Source of the DNA: Streptomyces antioxidans
GTDB taxonomy: Bacteria > Actinomycetota > Actinomycetes > Streptomycetales > Streptomycetaceae
NCBI RefSeq assembly: GCF_000968685.2
Contig: NZ_LAKD02000033.1
Location: 62,001-126,000, forward strand
Length of the DNA: 64,000 nucleotides
Reading direction: 5' to 3'
The notes under the pieces were generated by a model. The model was given only the letters and a program-made list of their open reading frames with translations, was not told the origin of the DNA and made no database searches. A program made the position numbers and the translations under genes. This document shows, in pieces, positions 41,717 to 53,146 of the stretch. The first letter of the stretch is position 1, and the number at the start of each line of letters is the position of its first letter.

Positions 41717-42880
41717 TCACTTGCGGAAGTCCGCCGCCGCGAGCAGTGCGGTGTCCGCGTTGTCGGAGAAGATTCCGTCGATTCCGGTCGCGAAGTATGC
41801 CTTGAACGCTCCGAAGGCGTCACCGTAGGCGTTGGGGTCGCTGCCGCGGCGGAAGTCGGCCGGGAGGAAGGTGTTCTCGTTGCGCATGGTGTACGGGTGC
41901 AGGATCAGCCCCGCCGCGTGCGCGTCCTTCACCACGCTCGTCGGCGTGCCCAGCTTGCCGTCCGCCGTCCGGGGGATGATGACCGACAGATCGGGGCCGA
42001 TGCCCTGGGCGAAACTCGCGATCCACTTGAGCCCGTCGGGCTTGACCAGGTCCGCGACCGTCCGCGGGTCGTTCGCCTCGACGAAGTCCCAGGGCTGGCT
42101 GTCGACGGTGGACAGCAGCACCACCGACGGGGTGTCCACCAGCTTGCGCAGCCGCTGGATGCTGCTGGGCTCGAAGGACTGAAGGAACAGCGCCGCGTCC
42201 TGGCGGTGGCGGCCGTAGCGGCGGAGCAGCTTGGCCACCCGCTCCTCGATGCCGAGGCCGAGCTTGCGGAAGTAGGTGGGGTGCTTGGTCTCCACGTAGA
42301 GCCAGATCCGGCGACCGCGCTTGCGGCCCTCGCGCTCGGCCCACTGAAGCACCTCTTCGAAGGTGGGCACCTCCCAACGGCCGTCGTAGAGGGTGTTGCG
42401 CTGGCGGTTGCCCGGGATGCGCTCCTTGGCGCGCAGCGTCTTCAGCTCGGCGAGGGTGAAGTCCTCGGTGAACCAGCCGGTGAGCTTGGTGCCGTCGACC
42501 GTCTTGGTGGTCTTGCGGTCGGCGAACTCCGGGTGGGCTGAGACGTCCGTGGTGGCCGTGATGTCGTTCTCATGGCGGCAGACCAGATGGCCGTCCTTGG
42601 TGGGCACCACGTCCTGCTCGATGATGTCCGCGCCCAGGTCCAGGGCGAGCTGGTACGAGCCCAGGGTGTGCTCGGGCCGGTAGCCGCTGGCGCCGCGGTG
42701 GCCGATCACGGTGGGAACCGGGAGCTCATGGCCCCGGCCGGGCGTTCGGGTGGCCGTGCCCGGCGCGGTCCGCGGCTCCGCGGCCGTCGCCGTGCCCGCA
42801 CCGCTCAGCGCCATCGCTCCCGCGCCGAGGGCCGCGGCCCCCAGCAGCGCGCGCCGTCCGGGCTTCTGCTCCCGCTCCAT
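41717..42880 (-). CDS. glpQ: Secreted glycerophosphodiester phosphodiesterase
   Basis: A 387-residue GDPD. ATG 42880 has AAGGAG at six bases. The N-terminus (KPGRRALLGAAALGAGAMA) is a Tat signal with twin Arg. The mature enzyme has VIGHRGASGYRPEHTLGSY and EQDVVPTKDGHLVCRHE, containing the catalytic His pair and the metal-binding Glu/Asp. It cleaves glycerophosphodiesters outside the cell to glycerol-3-phosphate for phosphate and carbon scavenging. PHO-box-like repeats lie 102-145 bases upstream, so PhoP control under phosphate starvation is likely. Confidence 0.94.
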   Translation of the reverse strand: MEREQKPGRRALLGAAALGAGAMALSGAGTATAAEPRTAPGTATRTPGRGHELPVPTVIGHRGASGYRPEHTLGSYQLALDLGADIIEQDVVPTKDGHLVCRHENDITATTDVSAHPEFADRKTTKTVDGTKLTGWFTEDFTLAELKTLRAKERIPGNRQRNTLYDGRWEVPTFEEVLQWAEREGRKRGRRIWLYVETKHPTYFRKLGLGIEERVAKLLRRYGRHRQDAALFLQSFEPSSIQRLRKLVDTPSVVLLSTVDSQPWDFVEANDPRTVADLVKPDGLKWIASFAQGIGPDLSVIIPRTADGKLGTPTSVVKDAHAAGLILHPYTMRNENTFLPADFRRGSDPNAYGDAFGAFKAYFATGIDGIFSDNADTALLAAADFRK

Positions 42881-42981
42881 GCAGCACTCCTTGATGTGGT
42901 GTTCAACACCTGTCAAATCCGGTCAGAGAACGGCCTGATGGTAGGCGTGAAGGGCTTTCCTGTGGGAGTCATCGGGCGAAA

Positions 42982-43025
42982 CGCGTGGGTAACAGGGGTC
43001 AACACCACGTACCAGGTGGGTGAAC
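42982..43025 (-). promoter_or_regulatory. PHO-box-like 11-bp repeats between glpQ and plsC
   Basis: On the minus strand successive 11-base units read GTTCACCCACC (43015-43025), TGGTACGTGGT, GTTGACCCCTG (42993-43003) and TTACCCACGCG. The first and third match the PhoP direct-repeat-unit core GTTCACC. Position and gene fit a PhoP operator for glpQ; effect on the divergent acyltransferase is possible. Confidence 0.55.
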
Positions 43026-43142
43026 CTGGTGTGCGCCGGAGCGCGACCGGCGAGTATCGTCCTCATCGGCGCTCGGGTGCGGTACGAGGTTGACGGACCG
43101 TACGACGGTGCGCCCCAGACCTTGACCCCGACCGGAGGGCCC

Positions 43143-43817
43143 GTGTCCCGATTCGCGTTTCTGAAGGCAGTACTCGGTCCGCTGATGCGCCTGATGTTCC
43201 GCCCACGGGTCGAGGGGGCCGAGGGCATTCCGGGCTCGGGCCCGGTGATCCTCGCCGGGAACCATCTCACCTTCATCGACTCGATGATCCTTCCGCTGGT
43301 CTGTGACCGCCAGGTCTTCTTCATCGGCAAGGACGAGTACGTCACGGGCAAGGGCCTCAAGGGCAGGCTGATGGCCTGGTTCTTCACCGGCGTCGGCATG
43401 ATCCCGGTGGACCGGGACGGCGGACGCGGCGGTGTCGCGGCGCTGATGACGGGACGCCGGGTGCTGGAGGAGGGCAGGGTCTTCGGCATCTACCCCGAGG
43501 GCACCCGCTCCCCCGACGGCCGCCTCTACCGCGGCCGCACGGGTATCGCCCGCCTCGCGCTGATGACCGGCGCGCCCGTGGTGCCGTTCGCGATGATCGG
43601 CACCGACCGGATCCAGCCGGGCGGCAAGGGGCTGCCGCGGCCCGGCAAGGTCGAGGTCCGCTTCGGCGAGCCGCTGGAGTTCACCCGTTACGAGGGCATG
43701 GACCGCGACCGCTATGTGCTGCGGGCCGTCACCGACGAGGTGATGAGCGAGGTCATGCGGCTGTCGGGCCAGGAGTACGTGGACATCTACGCGACGAAGG
43801 CGAAGGCGGCCGCGTAG
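43143..43817 (+). CDS. 1-acyl-glycerol-3-phosphate acyltransferase, PlsC-like
   Basis: A 224-residue acyltransferase: NHLTFIDS contains the catalytic HX4D, IYPEGTRSPDGRLYRGRTG binds the glycerol-phosphate, and VVPFAMIGTDRIQP is motif IV. It makes phosphatidic acid from lysophosphatidic acid at the membrane. GTG 43143 follows GGAGGGCCC. It is divergent from glpQ, which releases glycerol-3-phosphate, so the pair is metabolically linked. Confidence 0.92.
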   Translation: MSRFAFLKAVLGPLMRLMFRPRVEGAEGIPGSGPVILAGNHLTFIDSMILPLVCDRQVFFIGKDEYVTGKGLKGRLMAWFFTGVGMIPVDRDGGRGGVAALMTGRRVLEEGRVFGIYPEGTRSPDGRLYRGRTGIARLALMTGAPVVPFAMIGTDRIQPGGKGLPRPGKVEVRFGEPLEFTRYEGMDRDRYVLRAVTDEVMSEVMRLSGQEYVDIYATKAKAAA

Positions 43818-44233
43818 CGGCTGCCGCCTGAGGTTTCGCGCGAGCCGCGGTGGTCCGGTGTGTCCGGGCCACCGCGGTGGTCTGTTCGCGGCGCCGTGGT
43901 GGTGGCCTGCGCCGCCGTATCTTGCCCGCGCCGCCACGGCGTGTGTCCCGCCGTGGCGGTTCTGTGCGGGGCGCGGCACTTATGTCTCCGGGTCACCTGT
44001 CTCCGGGCCATCTGTCTCCGGGCCACCGCTGCGGTGTGTCCGGGCCACCGCGGTGGCGCATCCGGGCCGTGGGGGTCTGTACAGGTCGTCGTACTTGTGT
44101 TTCTGGGCCGGGTTTGGCCGAAAACGACGCGGTCTCGGTCCGCCGGGCCGAAGGCCCGATCCGTGTGGTGGCCCCGCAAGTTTGCGGAGGAACTGGTTCC
44201 GTTACCCGCTGGTCACCACCGGGCCCGGCCACT
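43818..44233. repeat. 416-base intergenic region with degenerate repeats
   Basis: GTGTCCGGGCCACCGCGGTGG occurs at about 43859 and 44036. Between them three units of about 17 bases, TGTCTCCGGG(T/C)CA(C/T)C, run from 43984 to 44030. The middle is CGCC-rich. No gene has a ribosome-binding site here; ORFs through it encode repetitive Arg/Gly/Cys sequences. Confidence 0.7.
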
Positions 44234-45061
44234 ATGGTGCCGCGGGTGACCACGATGACCGTGCCCTCCCCCGACTTCGTGATGCTGCGCGGTCGGCGGT
44301 TCGCCGTGACCGATTTCGGTGGGCCGGGCGCCCCGGTCCTGGCCCTGCACGGCCACTTCGGCCGGGGCCGGATGTACGCGCCGCTGGCCGCCGCGCTCGC
44401 CCCCGAACGGCGGGTGATAGCCCTGGATCAGCGGGGGCACGGGCTGACCGGCGGCGGTGGCCCCTTCACGCTGGACGAGTATGTGGCCGACGCCGCCGCG
44501 CTGCTGCGGGAGCTCGGCCTTGGCCCGGTCCCGGTCGTCGCCCACTCCACCGGCGCGGTCGGTGCGTACGCGCTGGCCGCCCGCCATTCGGAGCTGGTGA
44601 GCGCGCTCGTCGTCGAGGACATCGGCGCGGTGACGGACCGTCCGGTGGTCAGCCATCCGGTGCTCGATGTCTCCGGGTGGCCGACGTGGGCCGTGGACCG
44701 GGAGAAGCTGCGCGCCGCCATCGAGTCCCGGGGGATACCGGACGCCTCGTACTTCCTGGACAGCGCCGAACGGGATCCGCAGACCGGGGGCTGGCGGCTG
44801 CTGTTCGAGCCCAGCCATATGATGGCGTCGCAGCAGGCCATGTGCGGTGACTTCTGGGACGACTGGCTGGGCTCGTCGTGTCCCGCGCTGCTGATGCGCG
44901 GTGAGCACAGTCCGCTGCTGCCGCCGGGGCACGCGCATGAGATGGCCACCCGCCGTCCCAACACGCGGCTCCGTGAGTTCGCCGGGTGCGGTCACTGGAT
45001 CCATGACGATGCGCCGCGGCCGTACGCCCGTGCGGTGCGCTCGTTCCTGAGCGCGCTGTGA
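44234..45061 (+). CDS. Alpha/beta hydrolase
   Basis: About 275 residues: ALHGHFGRGRMYAPLAAAL (oxyanion hole), DQRGHGLT, the nucleophile elbow VAHSTGAVGAYALA (Ser in HSTG), the acid near LLMRGEHSPLL and the catalytic His in GCGHWIHDDAP. Starts at 44234, 44246 and 44255 are all in frame with weak sites. Esterase, epoxide hydrolase or C-C hydrolase activity are possible. Its stop faces a repeat-filled convergent region. Confidence 0.9.
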   Translation: MVPRVTTMTVPSPDFVMLRGRRFAVTDFGGPGAPVLALHGHFGRGRMYAPLAAALAPERRVIALDQRGHGLTGGGGPFTLDEYVADAAALLRELGLGPVPVVAHSTGAVGAYALAARHSELVSALVVEDIGAVTDRPVVSHPVLDVSGWPTWAVDREKLRAAIESRGIPDASYFLDSAERDPQTGGWRLLFEPSHMMASQQAMCGDFWDDWLGSSCPALLMRGEHSPLLPPGHAHEMATRRPNTRLREFAGCGHWIHDDAPRPYARAVRSFLSAL

Positions 45062-45518
45062 GCGGGCGGGGGGGCTGGTGGGGGTTGGCGCCTGCGGCGG
45101 GCTGTTCCCCTCCCCGCCCCTTCCCGAAACTGGGGCTCCGCCCCAGACCCCGGACTCCGGGATCCGGCTCCCGGCTCCCGGCTCCCGGCTCCCGGCTCCC
45201 GGCTCCCGGCTCCCGGCTCCCGGCTCCCGGTGGAGCCCTACCGCGCGGCGGAGCCGCATAGCGGTACTCCGGGGAAGGTGCCGGGACAGGTAAGCACCGA
45301 GACACGACACCACCCAAGGCTCCAGACCCCAGGTCCCTGGTGAGGACCCCACCGCGCGGCGCAGCCGCATAGCGGTACTGCGGGAACGGGTAAACACCGG
45401 GACGCGGCACCGCCCCAGGCTCCGGGGTCCGGGGTCCGGGTCCCCTGGTGGGGCCCTGCCTCGCGGTGGAGCCGCGTGGTACCGGGTCCGGGGCGCTGCC
45501 TTGTCGCGGGGGTGTGGG
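45062..45518. repeat. 457-base convergent region with nine 7-bp repeats
   Basis: A 68-bp dispersed repeat (45086-45153; copy at 25546-25613, four mismatches) is followed by nine exact copies of GGCTCCC (45166-45228). Then come three longer, degenerate units built from CCTGGTG(A)GGCCCT, GCGGAGCCGCATAGCGGTAC and CCGGGACGCGGCACC. No gene is seen. Confidence 0.85.
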
Positions 45519-46523
45519 TCAGGACCAGTGCAGGTTCGCGCGGTGTTGCCAGTAGGTCTCCGGGAGCTCGGGCAGCTGGTCCAGGTCGGTGAGCTGACGT
45601 TCGTCCAGGGGGAGGTCGGCGGCGGTCAGGTTGGCGCGCAGCTGGGCCGTCGTGGCGGCGCCGGAGAGGACGACCGTCACCCAGGGGCGGTGCAGCACCG
45701 CGGCCAGTGCGACGGCGTCCGGCGTGGCGCCCGTCTCCTCGGCCACCCGGCGCAGCGCCTCCGGAAGCCGCTCGGCCGCCTCGGTGAGCCGGCCGTTGGC
45801 CACGGCTTCCTTGACGATGACCGCCCGGCCCGCCTCATGGGCCTCGGCCAGCGCCGCCCCGGCCGAGGGCTCCAGCAGGTTGTAGGTGGACTGGACGGTA
45901 CGGAAGAGCGGCCGCCCGTCGACCTCCACGGCCAGCGCCGCGCGGATCGCCTCGGCCTGGTGGGGGCCGCTGGTGGAGACGCCGACCGTCACGCCCTCCG
46001 CGGCGAGCCCGGCCAGCCGTGCGTGCAGCTCGGGATCGGTGAGGGCCGGGCTCTCGGGGGTCACCGAGTGGATCTGGTACAGGTCCAGCCGGTCCCCGAG
46101 CAGCGCGTCGGTCAGCTCGCGCTGGCGCTCGAAGGTCTCGGCGCCGTGGTCCTTGACCTCGTGGGTCTCGGCGTCCGTACGCCACTCGGCGACATACGTA
46201 TAGCCCCACTTGGAGCCGACCACCACGTCCCGCGCGGCGTCCGGGCGGTTCCGCAGCCAGTCGGCGAGGAACTCCTCGGCCCGGCCGTAGGAGCGCGCCG
46301 CGTCCAGATAGCGCACCCCGGCGGCGTACGCGGCGTCCAGCAGCTCATGGCTGCGTCGCCGCATCACCTCGACCGGGCGCTCGGCCGGGAGGTCACGGTC
46401 CCGGCCGAGGTTGATGTAGGCGGGGCGGCCGACCGCGGCCAGGCCGAGCCCGATCCGGGCCGCCCCGGCCCCGGGGGCCGCGATCTCCATGAGACGTTCG
46501 ACGCCCATACGCCGTATCGCCAC
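45519..46523 (-). CDS. Aldo/keto reductase
   Basis: A 334-residue AKR barrel. The catalytic tetrad is visible in part: LDAARSYGRAEEFLADWL supplies Asp and Tyr, and VVVGSKWGYTYVAEW the Lys. The substrate His lies in LYQIHSVTPES. NADPH-binding Arg/Ser residues should be near the end, VVLSGAATTAQLRANL. Substrate unknown. GTG 46523 has AGGGAG very close; ATG 46508 is an alternative start. Confidence 0.9.
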   Translation of the reverse strand: MAIRRMGVERLMEIAAPGAGAARIGLGLAAVGRPAYINLGRDRDLPAERPVEVMRRRSHELLDAAYAAGVRYLDAARSYGRAEEFLADWLRNRPDAARDVVVGSKWGYTYVAEWRTDAETHEVKDHGAETFERQRELTDALLGDRLDLYQIHSVTPESPALTDPELHARLAGLAAEGVTVGVSTSGPHQAEAIRAALAVEVDGRPLFRTVQSTYNLLEPSAGAALAEAHEAGRAVIVKEAVANGRLTEAAERLPEALRRVAEETGATPDAVALAAVLHRPWVTVVLSGAATTAQLRANLTAADLPLDERQLTDLDQLPELPETYWQHRANLHWS

Positions 46524-46571
46524 CTCTCCCTGTCCGGCTCTCGCCGTCAGCTCCCTGTACGGCTCCCGCTG

Positions 46572-49314
<2,743 letters not shown>

Positions 49315-49332
49315 GGGTGCCTCCTTACGATC

Positions 49333-49370
49333 CATACGTTTCTCTGCATGAGTATGCACTGAACCGTATG
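49333..49370 (-). promoter_or_regulatory. ARG-box-like operator upstream of argG
   Basis: TGCATGAGTATGCA (49345-49358) is flanked by CATACGTT and AACCGTATG, so two overlapping imperfect palindromes lie 20-55 bases before the argG GTG. This fits an ArgR operator (ARG box); a related element lies before argC. The region is clearly AT-richer than its surroundings. Confidence 0.65.
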
Positions 49371-49396
49371 TTTCGTCAAAGCGGCGCCGCGTCCGG

Positions 49397-49975
49397 TCAC
49401 CGCCCCGTCCGCCGCCGGACGTCCGCCATCAGCTTGACCAGCAGCCCGGCGAGCACCGTGCGCTCCTGGTCCGACAGACCGCGCACCAGCCGGGCCTCGC
49501 GGCCGAGCACGGTGTCGACGGACCGCTCGATGAGGGCGTGACCCTCGGCCGTCAGACACACCAGGACGGAGCGACGGCCGGTGGTCCCGGGCCTGCGCAC
49601 GACGAGGCCGTCCCGCTCGGCCCGGGCGACGCGCTGCGAGATCGCTCCGGCGGTCACCAGGGTCCGGCAGGCGATCTCGCGCGTGCTCAGGGCGTAGGGC
49701 GGGCCGGAGCGACGGATGACGGAGAGCAGATCGAGGGTGGCCGCGTCGATCCCCGCCGCGCGCAGCGCCCGGTCGCGGTCGTCGGCGAAGAGCTTCCCCA
49801 GCCACCAGATGGGGGTGACGATCTCGATCGACTCGGTCGGGGCGCCGGGGCGCTCCCGCTGCCAGGCGGTGGCGATGTCCGCGGCGGAGTGGACGCCCCT
49901 GGGGTCCTCCGATGAGCCGGGGGCGCCGGGCTCCGGGACATCGGGGGCGGGGACATCGAGGGCGGGATCGGCCAT
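49397..49975 (-). CDS. MarR-family regulator
   Basis: A 192-residue winged-helix protein: [20 protein letters not shown] (recognition helix), [20 protein letters not shown] (wing), then a C-terminal dimer helix. About 60 extra residues precede the usual N-terminal helix. ATG 49975 has AGGAGA upstream. It is divergent from an SDR gene, with a perfect palindrome between the two, so it probably represses itself and the SDR gene in a ligand-dependent way. Confidence 0.92.
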   Translation of the reverse strand: MADPALDVPAPDVPEPGAPGSSEDPRGVHSAADIATAWQRERPGAPTESIEIVTPIWWLGKLFADDRDRALRAAGIDAATLDLLSVIRRSGPPYALSTREIACRTLVTAGAISQRVARAERDGLVVRRPGTTGRRSVLVCLTAEGHALIERSVDTVLGREARLVRGLSDQERTVLAGLLVKLMADVRRRTGR

Positions 49976-49997
49976 GGGTGCGTTCTCCTGTCGCCAT

Positions 49998-50025
49998 GAG
50001 TTACGTTTAGATCTAAACGTAACTC
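49998..50025. promoter_or_regulatory. Perfect 28-bp palindrome, MarR operator candidate
   Basis: Two 14-base arms (49998-50011 and 50012-50025) are exactly complementary. The centre TTTAGATCTAAA is AT-rich. It lies 23 bases from the MarR ATG and 16 bases from the SDR GTG, covering the probable promoters of both. Confidence 0.85.
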
Positions 50026-50040
50026 AGCGCAGGAGGACTT

Positions 50041-50757
50041 GTGAGCCGGACCGTGCTCGTCACCGGTGGCACCAGCGGCATCGGCCGCGCCATCGCCGAA
50101 GCGTTCATCGCCGACCGGGCGGAGGTCTTCGTCACCGGCCGGCACCCCGACACCGTCGAACGGACCGCCAAGGAGACGGGTGCGCACGGCGTCGTCTGTG
50201 ACGCCGGTTCCCCCGAGTCGGTCGCCGCCCTCGCCGACCGGCTCGGCACGCTGGACGTCCTGGTCAACGCGGCCGGTGGGCTGCCGGAGGCGGCGTCCGA
50301 CGGCCTCCCGCCCCTGGACGCGCTGCTCGCCCAGTGGCACAGCAGCCTCTCCCAGAACCTGCTCACCGCGGTGCTGACCACCGCCTCGGTCCAGGAGAAG
50401 CTGGCCGGTGGCGGCTCCGTCATCAGCATCGGCTCGATCGGCGCCGAGCGCGGGGGCGGCTCCTACGGCGCGGCGAAGGCCGCCCTGGCGGCGTGGAACG
50501 CCTCGGCCTCCGCCGGACTCGCGCCGAAGGGCATCACCTGCAATGTCATCTCCGCGGGCTTCATCGCCGGTACGAACTTCTTCCAGGGCGGGATGACCGA
50601 CGAGCGCCGCGCCGCGCTCGTGGCGGAGACCCACAACAAGCGCGCGGGCACGGCCTGGGACATCGCCCGGACCGCCTTCTTCCTGGCCTCGTCCGGCGCG
50701 CGGCACATCACCGGCCAGACCCTCCACGTCAACGGAGGCGCTTTCACCACCCGGTAG
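50041..50757 (+). CDS. Short-chain dehydrogenase/reductase
   Basis: A 238-residue classical SDR. The cofactor loop is VTGGTSGIGRAIAEAF, then LVNAAGG. The catalytic Ser and YxxxK are in ISIGSIGAERGGGSYGAAKAAL; the end TGQTLHVNGGAF is typical. NADP(H) preference is suggested by HPDT after the second strand. GTG 50041 follows AGGAGGACTT. Substrate unknown; control by the divergent MarR protein suggests a detoxification or inducible role. Confidence 0.92.
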   Translation: MSRTVLVTGGTSGIGRAIAEAFIADRAEVFVTGRHPDTVERTAKETGAHGVVCDAGSPESVAALADRLGTLDVLVNAAGGLPEAASDGLPPLDALLAQWHSSLSQNLLTAVLTTASVQEKLAGGGSVISIGSIGAERGGGSYGAAKAALAAWNASASAGLAPKGITCNVISAGFIAGTNFFQGGMTDERRAALVAETHNKRAGTAWDIARTAFFLASSGARHITGQTLHVNGGAFTTR

Positions 50758-50836
50758 CACCTGCCCATTCGGCCGCCCGGCTGAGACCATGGCGGGGCGG
50801 GGAGCGCAGCTGCGGACCGAGGGGGAGTCGGGACCG

Positions 50837-51085
50837 GTGCAGAAGAAGCAGATGATGGTGCTCGGCGTATTCGTGGTCGGGGTCCTGTGGATCAACCACA
50901 ACGGTGATGGCAACACCCGCGACGGCACGTCGCCGAACCCCCATCAGACGGCCCGGTACCCCGTCCACTTCGAGAAGGGGACCGGGAAGAAGGACGGCGG
51001 GAAGAAGGACGGCGGGAAGGGCGCAGAGAAGCGGCCCGCACCGCGCTCAACGGTGTCCTACCCGATCAAGTCCTACCGTCGGTGA
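50837..51085 (+). CDS. Small single-helix protein, 82 residues
   Basis: From GTG 50837 (GGGGGAG upstream) the peptide reads VQKKQMMVLGVFVVGVLWIN, a short membrane helix, and then a Lys/Gly-rich tail (KKDGGKKDGGKGAEK). An ATG at 50789 in frame is a weaker start. It may be membrane-anchored with its basic tail outside. Unknown function. The next 148 bases hold the flavoprotein operon promoter. Confidence 0.55.
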   Translation: MQKKQMMVLGVFVVGVLWINHNGDGNTRDGTSPNPHQTARYPVHFEKGTGKKDGGKKDGGKGAEKRPAPRSTVSYPIKSYRR

Positions 51086-51233
51086 CCTCCTTACGAGCGC
51101 GGACACCTGAACCACCACAGGGAGTGCGCCACCACCGGTGAAACCCGAACCTGTGAATCCCGGCGGCCTTTGAGTCATCCCGCGCTCACGGCCGTATTCC
51201 CTTGCGCCGGAGCCCAAGGGAAGGGGACAGGCC

Positions 51234-52604
51234 GTGACGACGCTACTGAACAGCCGGGCCGGGCGGCGACAGGCCATGCGCCGCATCCAGCCCCGCCGTT
51301 CGCATGCCGTGCCGCTGATCCTGCTCAGCCTGGCAGGTGCGGCGGCGGTGCTGTCGCTGTGGTGGCAGAACACTCCGAACGTCGACGGCACCGCACAGTG
51401 GCTGACCCACGCCGGGCGGCTCAGCGGGCTGCTCGGCGGCTATGTCCTCGCCCTCGTCGTCCTCCAGATGGCCCGCGTTCCGGCGCTGGAGCGGCGGGTG
51501 GGCTCGGACCGGGTCGCGCGCTGGCACGCGCTGAGCGGGCGGTACGCGCTGTGTCTGATCGTGGCGCATGTCGGGCTGATCATCGCGGGCTACGCGGAGC
51601 AGGCGGGCACCGGCCTCGTCGACCAGTCCGTCACCGTGGTCATGGACTACCCGGACATGATCAAGGCGGTGGTCGGCACCGGGATGCTGGTGGCGATCGG
51701 GCTGATCTCGGCGGGGATGGTGCGCCGCCGGATGCCGTACGAGGTGTGGTACTACCTGCATCTGTTCACCTATCTGGCGGTCTTCCTGACGTTCTGGCAC
51801 CAGCTCGCGACCGGTGCGGAGTTCGTCGGGAACAAGACCGCGGAGACCGCCTGGTACGCGTTGTACGGCACGGTCACCGCGCTGGTGGTCTGGTACCGGC
51901 TGCTGGTGCCGCTGCGGCTGAACCTGCGGCACCGGATGCGGGTGGAGGCCGTCGTACCGGAGGCGCCCGGAGTGGTGTCGGTACTGATCAGGGGGCGCAA
52001 GCTGCACCGGATCGGGGCACAGGCCGGGCAGTTCTTCCGCTGGCGGTTCCTGGCCCCGGGGATGCGCTGGGGCTCCCATCCGTACTCGCTCTCCGCGCCG
52101 CCCCGGCCGGAGCTGCTGCGGATCACGGTGAAGGCGGTGGGCGGCCACAGCACCGGGCTGGCCTCGCTGAAGCCGGGGACACGGGTGTGGGCGGAGGGGC
52201 CGTACGGAGCGATGACCGCGGCGCGGCGCAGCCGCGGCAAGGTGCTGATGATCGCGGGCGGTGCCGGGATCACCCCGATCCGGGCACTGTTCGAGACGCT
52301 GCCGGGCAAGGGCGGCGACCTCACCCTGCTCTACCGGGCCCGCAGCATCGAGGACCTGGCGCTGTGGGACGAACTGAAGCAGATCGCGACCGAGCGCGGG
52401 GCCCGGCTGCTGTACGCGGTGAACGGCCCGGACGGCGCCCGGCCGGAGATCACCGCGGAGCGGCTGGGCCAGCTGCTCCCGGATATCGAGGACCACGACG
52501 TCTATCTGTGCGGCCCGCCGGGCCTGGCCGAGCACGCGTACGGGGCGCTGCGCGAGGCGGGGGTTCCGGATCGCCGGATCCACCACGAGTCCTTCGAGCT
52601 GTGA
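51234..52604 (+). CDS. Ferric-reductase-like membrane flavoprotein
   Basis: A 456-residue protein. The first half has six or so helices with His pairs (LCLIVAHVGLIIAG, YYLHLFTYLAVFLTFWHQ) of the ferric-reductase-like heme domain. The second half is a ferredoxin-NADP-reductase module: HPYSLSAPP (FAD), EGPYGAM, AGGAGITPIRALFE (NADP) and CGPPGLAEHAYGAL. It should pass electrons from NAD(P)H across the membrane to the FMN-binding protein encoded next. GTG 51234 follows AAGGGGA. Confidence 0.93.
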   Translation: MTTLLNSRAGRRQAMRRIQPRRSHAVPLILLSLAGAAAVLSLWWQNTPNVDGTAQWLTHAGRLSGLLGGYVLALVVLQMARVPALERRVGSDRVARWHALSGRYALCLIVAHVGLIIAGYAEQAGTGLVDQSVTVVMDYPDMIKAVVGTGMLVAIGLISAGMVRRRMPYEVWYYLHLFTYLAVFLTFWHQLATGAEFVGNKTAETAWYALYGTVTALVVWYRLLVPLRLNLRHRMRVEAVVPEAPGVVSVLIRGRKLHRIGAQAGQFFRWRFLAPGMRWGSHPYSLSAPPRPELLRITVKAVGGHSTGLASLKPGTRVWAEGPYGAMTAARRSRGKVLMIAGGAGITPIRALFETLPGKGGDLTLLYRARSIEDLALWDELKQIATERGARLLYAVNGPDGARPEITAERLGQLLPDIEDHDVYLCGPPGLAEHAYGALREAGVPDRRIHHESFEL

Positions 52605-52657
52605 CCGAGACATCCGAGCCGTGACCCAGTCCTTCGAGCTGTGACCGAGGTGAAGCC

Positions 52658-53146
52658 ATGAAGAGGAAGCATCCGCTGCGCCGCATCGTCGTGGGAACGG
52701 CCGCCACCGTCTCCGGTGTGGTGCTGCTGCTCGCGCTGAAACAGCCCGGTTCGGGAGGCGGCCAGGCCGTCGCCGAGACCCAGCCGGGGCAGGCGCCCCC
52801 GGCCGCGGCCACGGCACAGCCGGGCGGGGGCGGGGCGGGGGCTGGCGCGGGGGACGGGGCGGGTGCGGGCGGCGCCCGTACGGTCACCGGCGACACCGTG
52901 CAGACGCAGTACGGCCCGGTCCAGGTGAGCCTCACCGTCAACGGCGGGAAGATCACCGCCGCCCAGGCGGTCAAGACACCGGACTCCGGACCGCAGAGCG
53001 ACCAGATCGCCAAGACCGCCGTCCCCAAGCTCAACCAGCAGGCGGTGGCCGCGGCGAAGGTGGACACCGTCTCCGGGGCCACCTACACCAGCGAGGGCTA
53101 CGCGAAGTCCCTGCAGAGCGCGCTCGACAAGGCGGGTGCCAAATGA
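52658..53146 (+). CDS. FMN-binding domain protein
   Basis: A 162-residue protein with a signal anchor (RIVVGTAATVSGVVLLLALK), a Gly/Ala/Pro linker of 45 residues, and an FMN-binding domain ending VDTVSGATYTSEGYAKSLQ. The second Thr of SGATYTS is the expected covalent attachment site. FMN would be attached by the ApbE product encoded next (ATGA overlap, 53143-53146). It is probably the extracytoplasmic electron carrier of the trio. Confidence 0.93.
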   Translation: MKRKHPLRRIVVGTAATVSGVVLLLALKQPGSGGGQAVAETQPGQAPPAAATAQPGGGGAGAGAGDGAGAGGARTVTGDTVQTQYGPVQVSLTVNGGKITAAQAVKTPDSGPQSDQIAKTAVPKLNQQAVAAAKVDTVSGATYTSEGYAKSLQSALDKAGAK

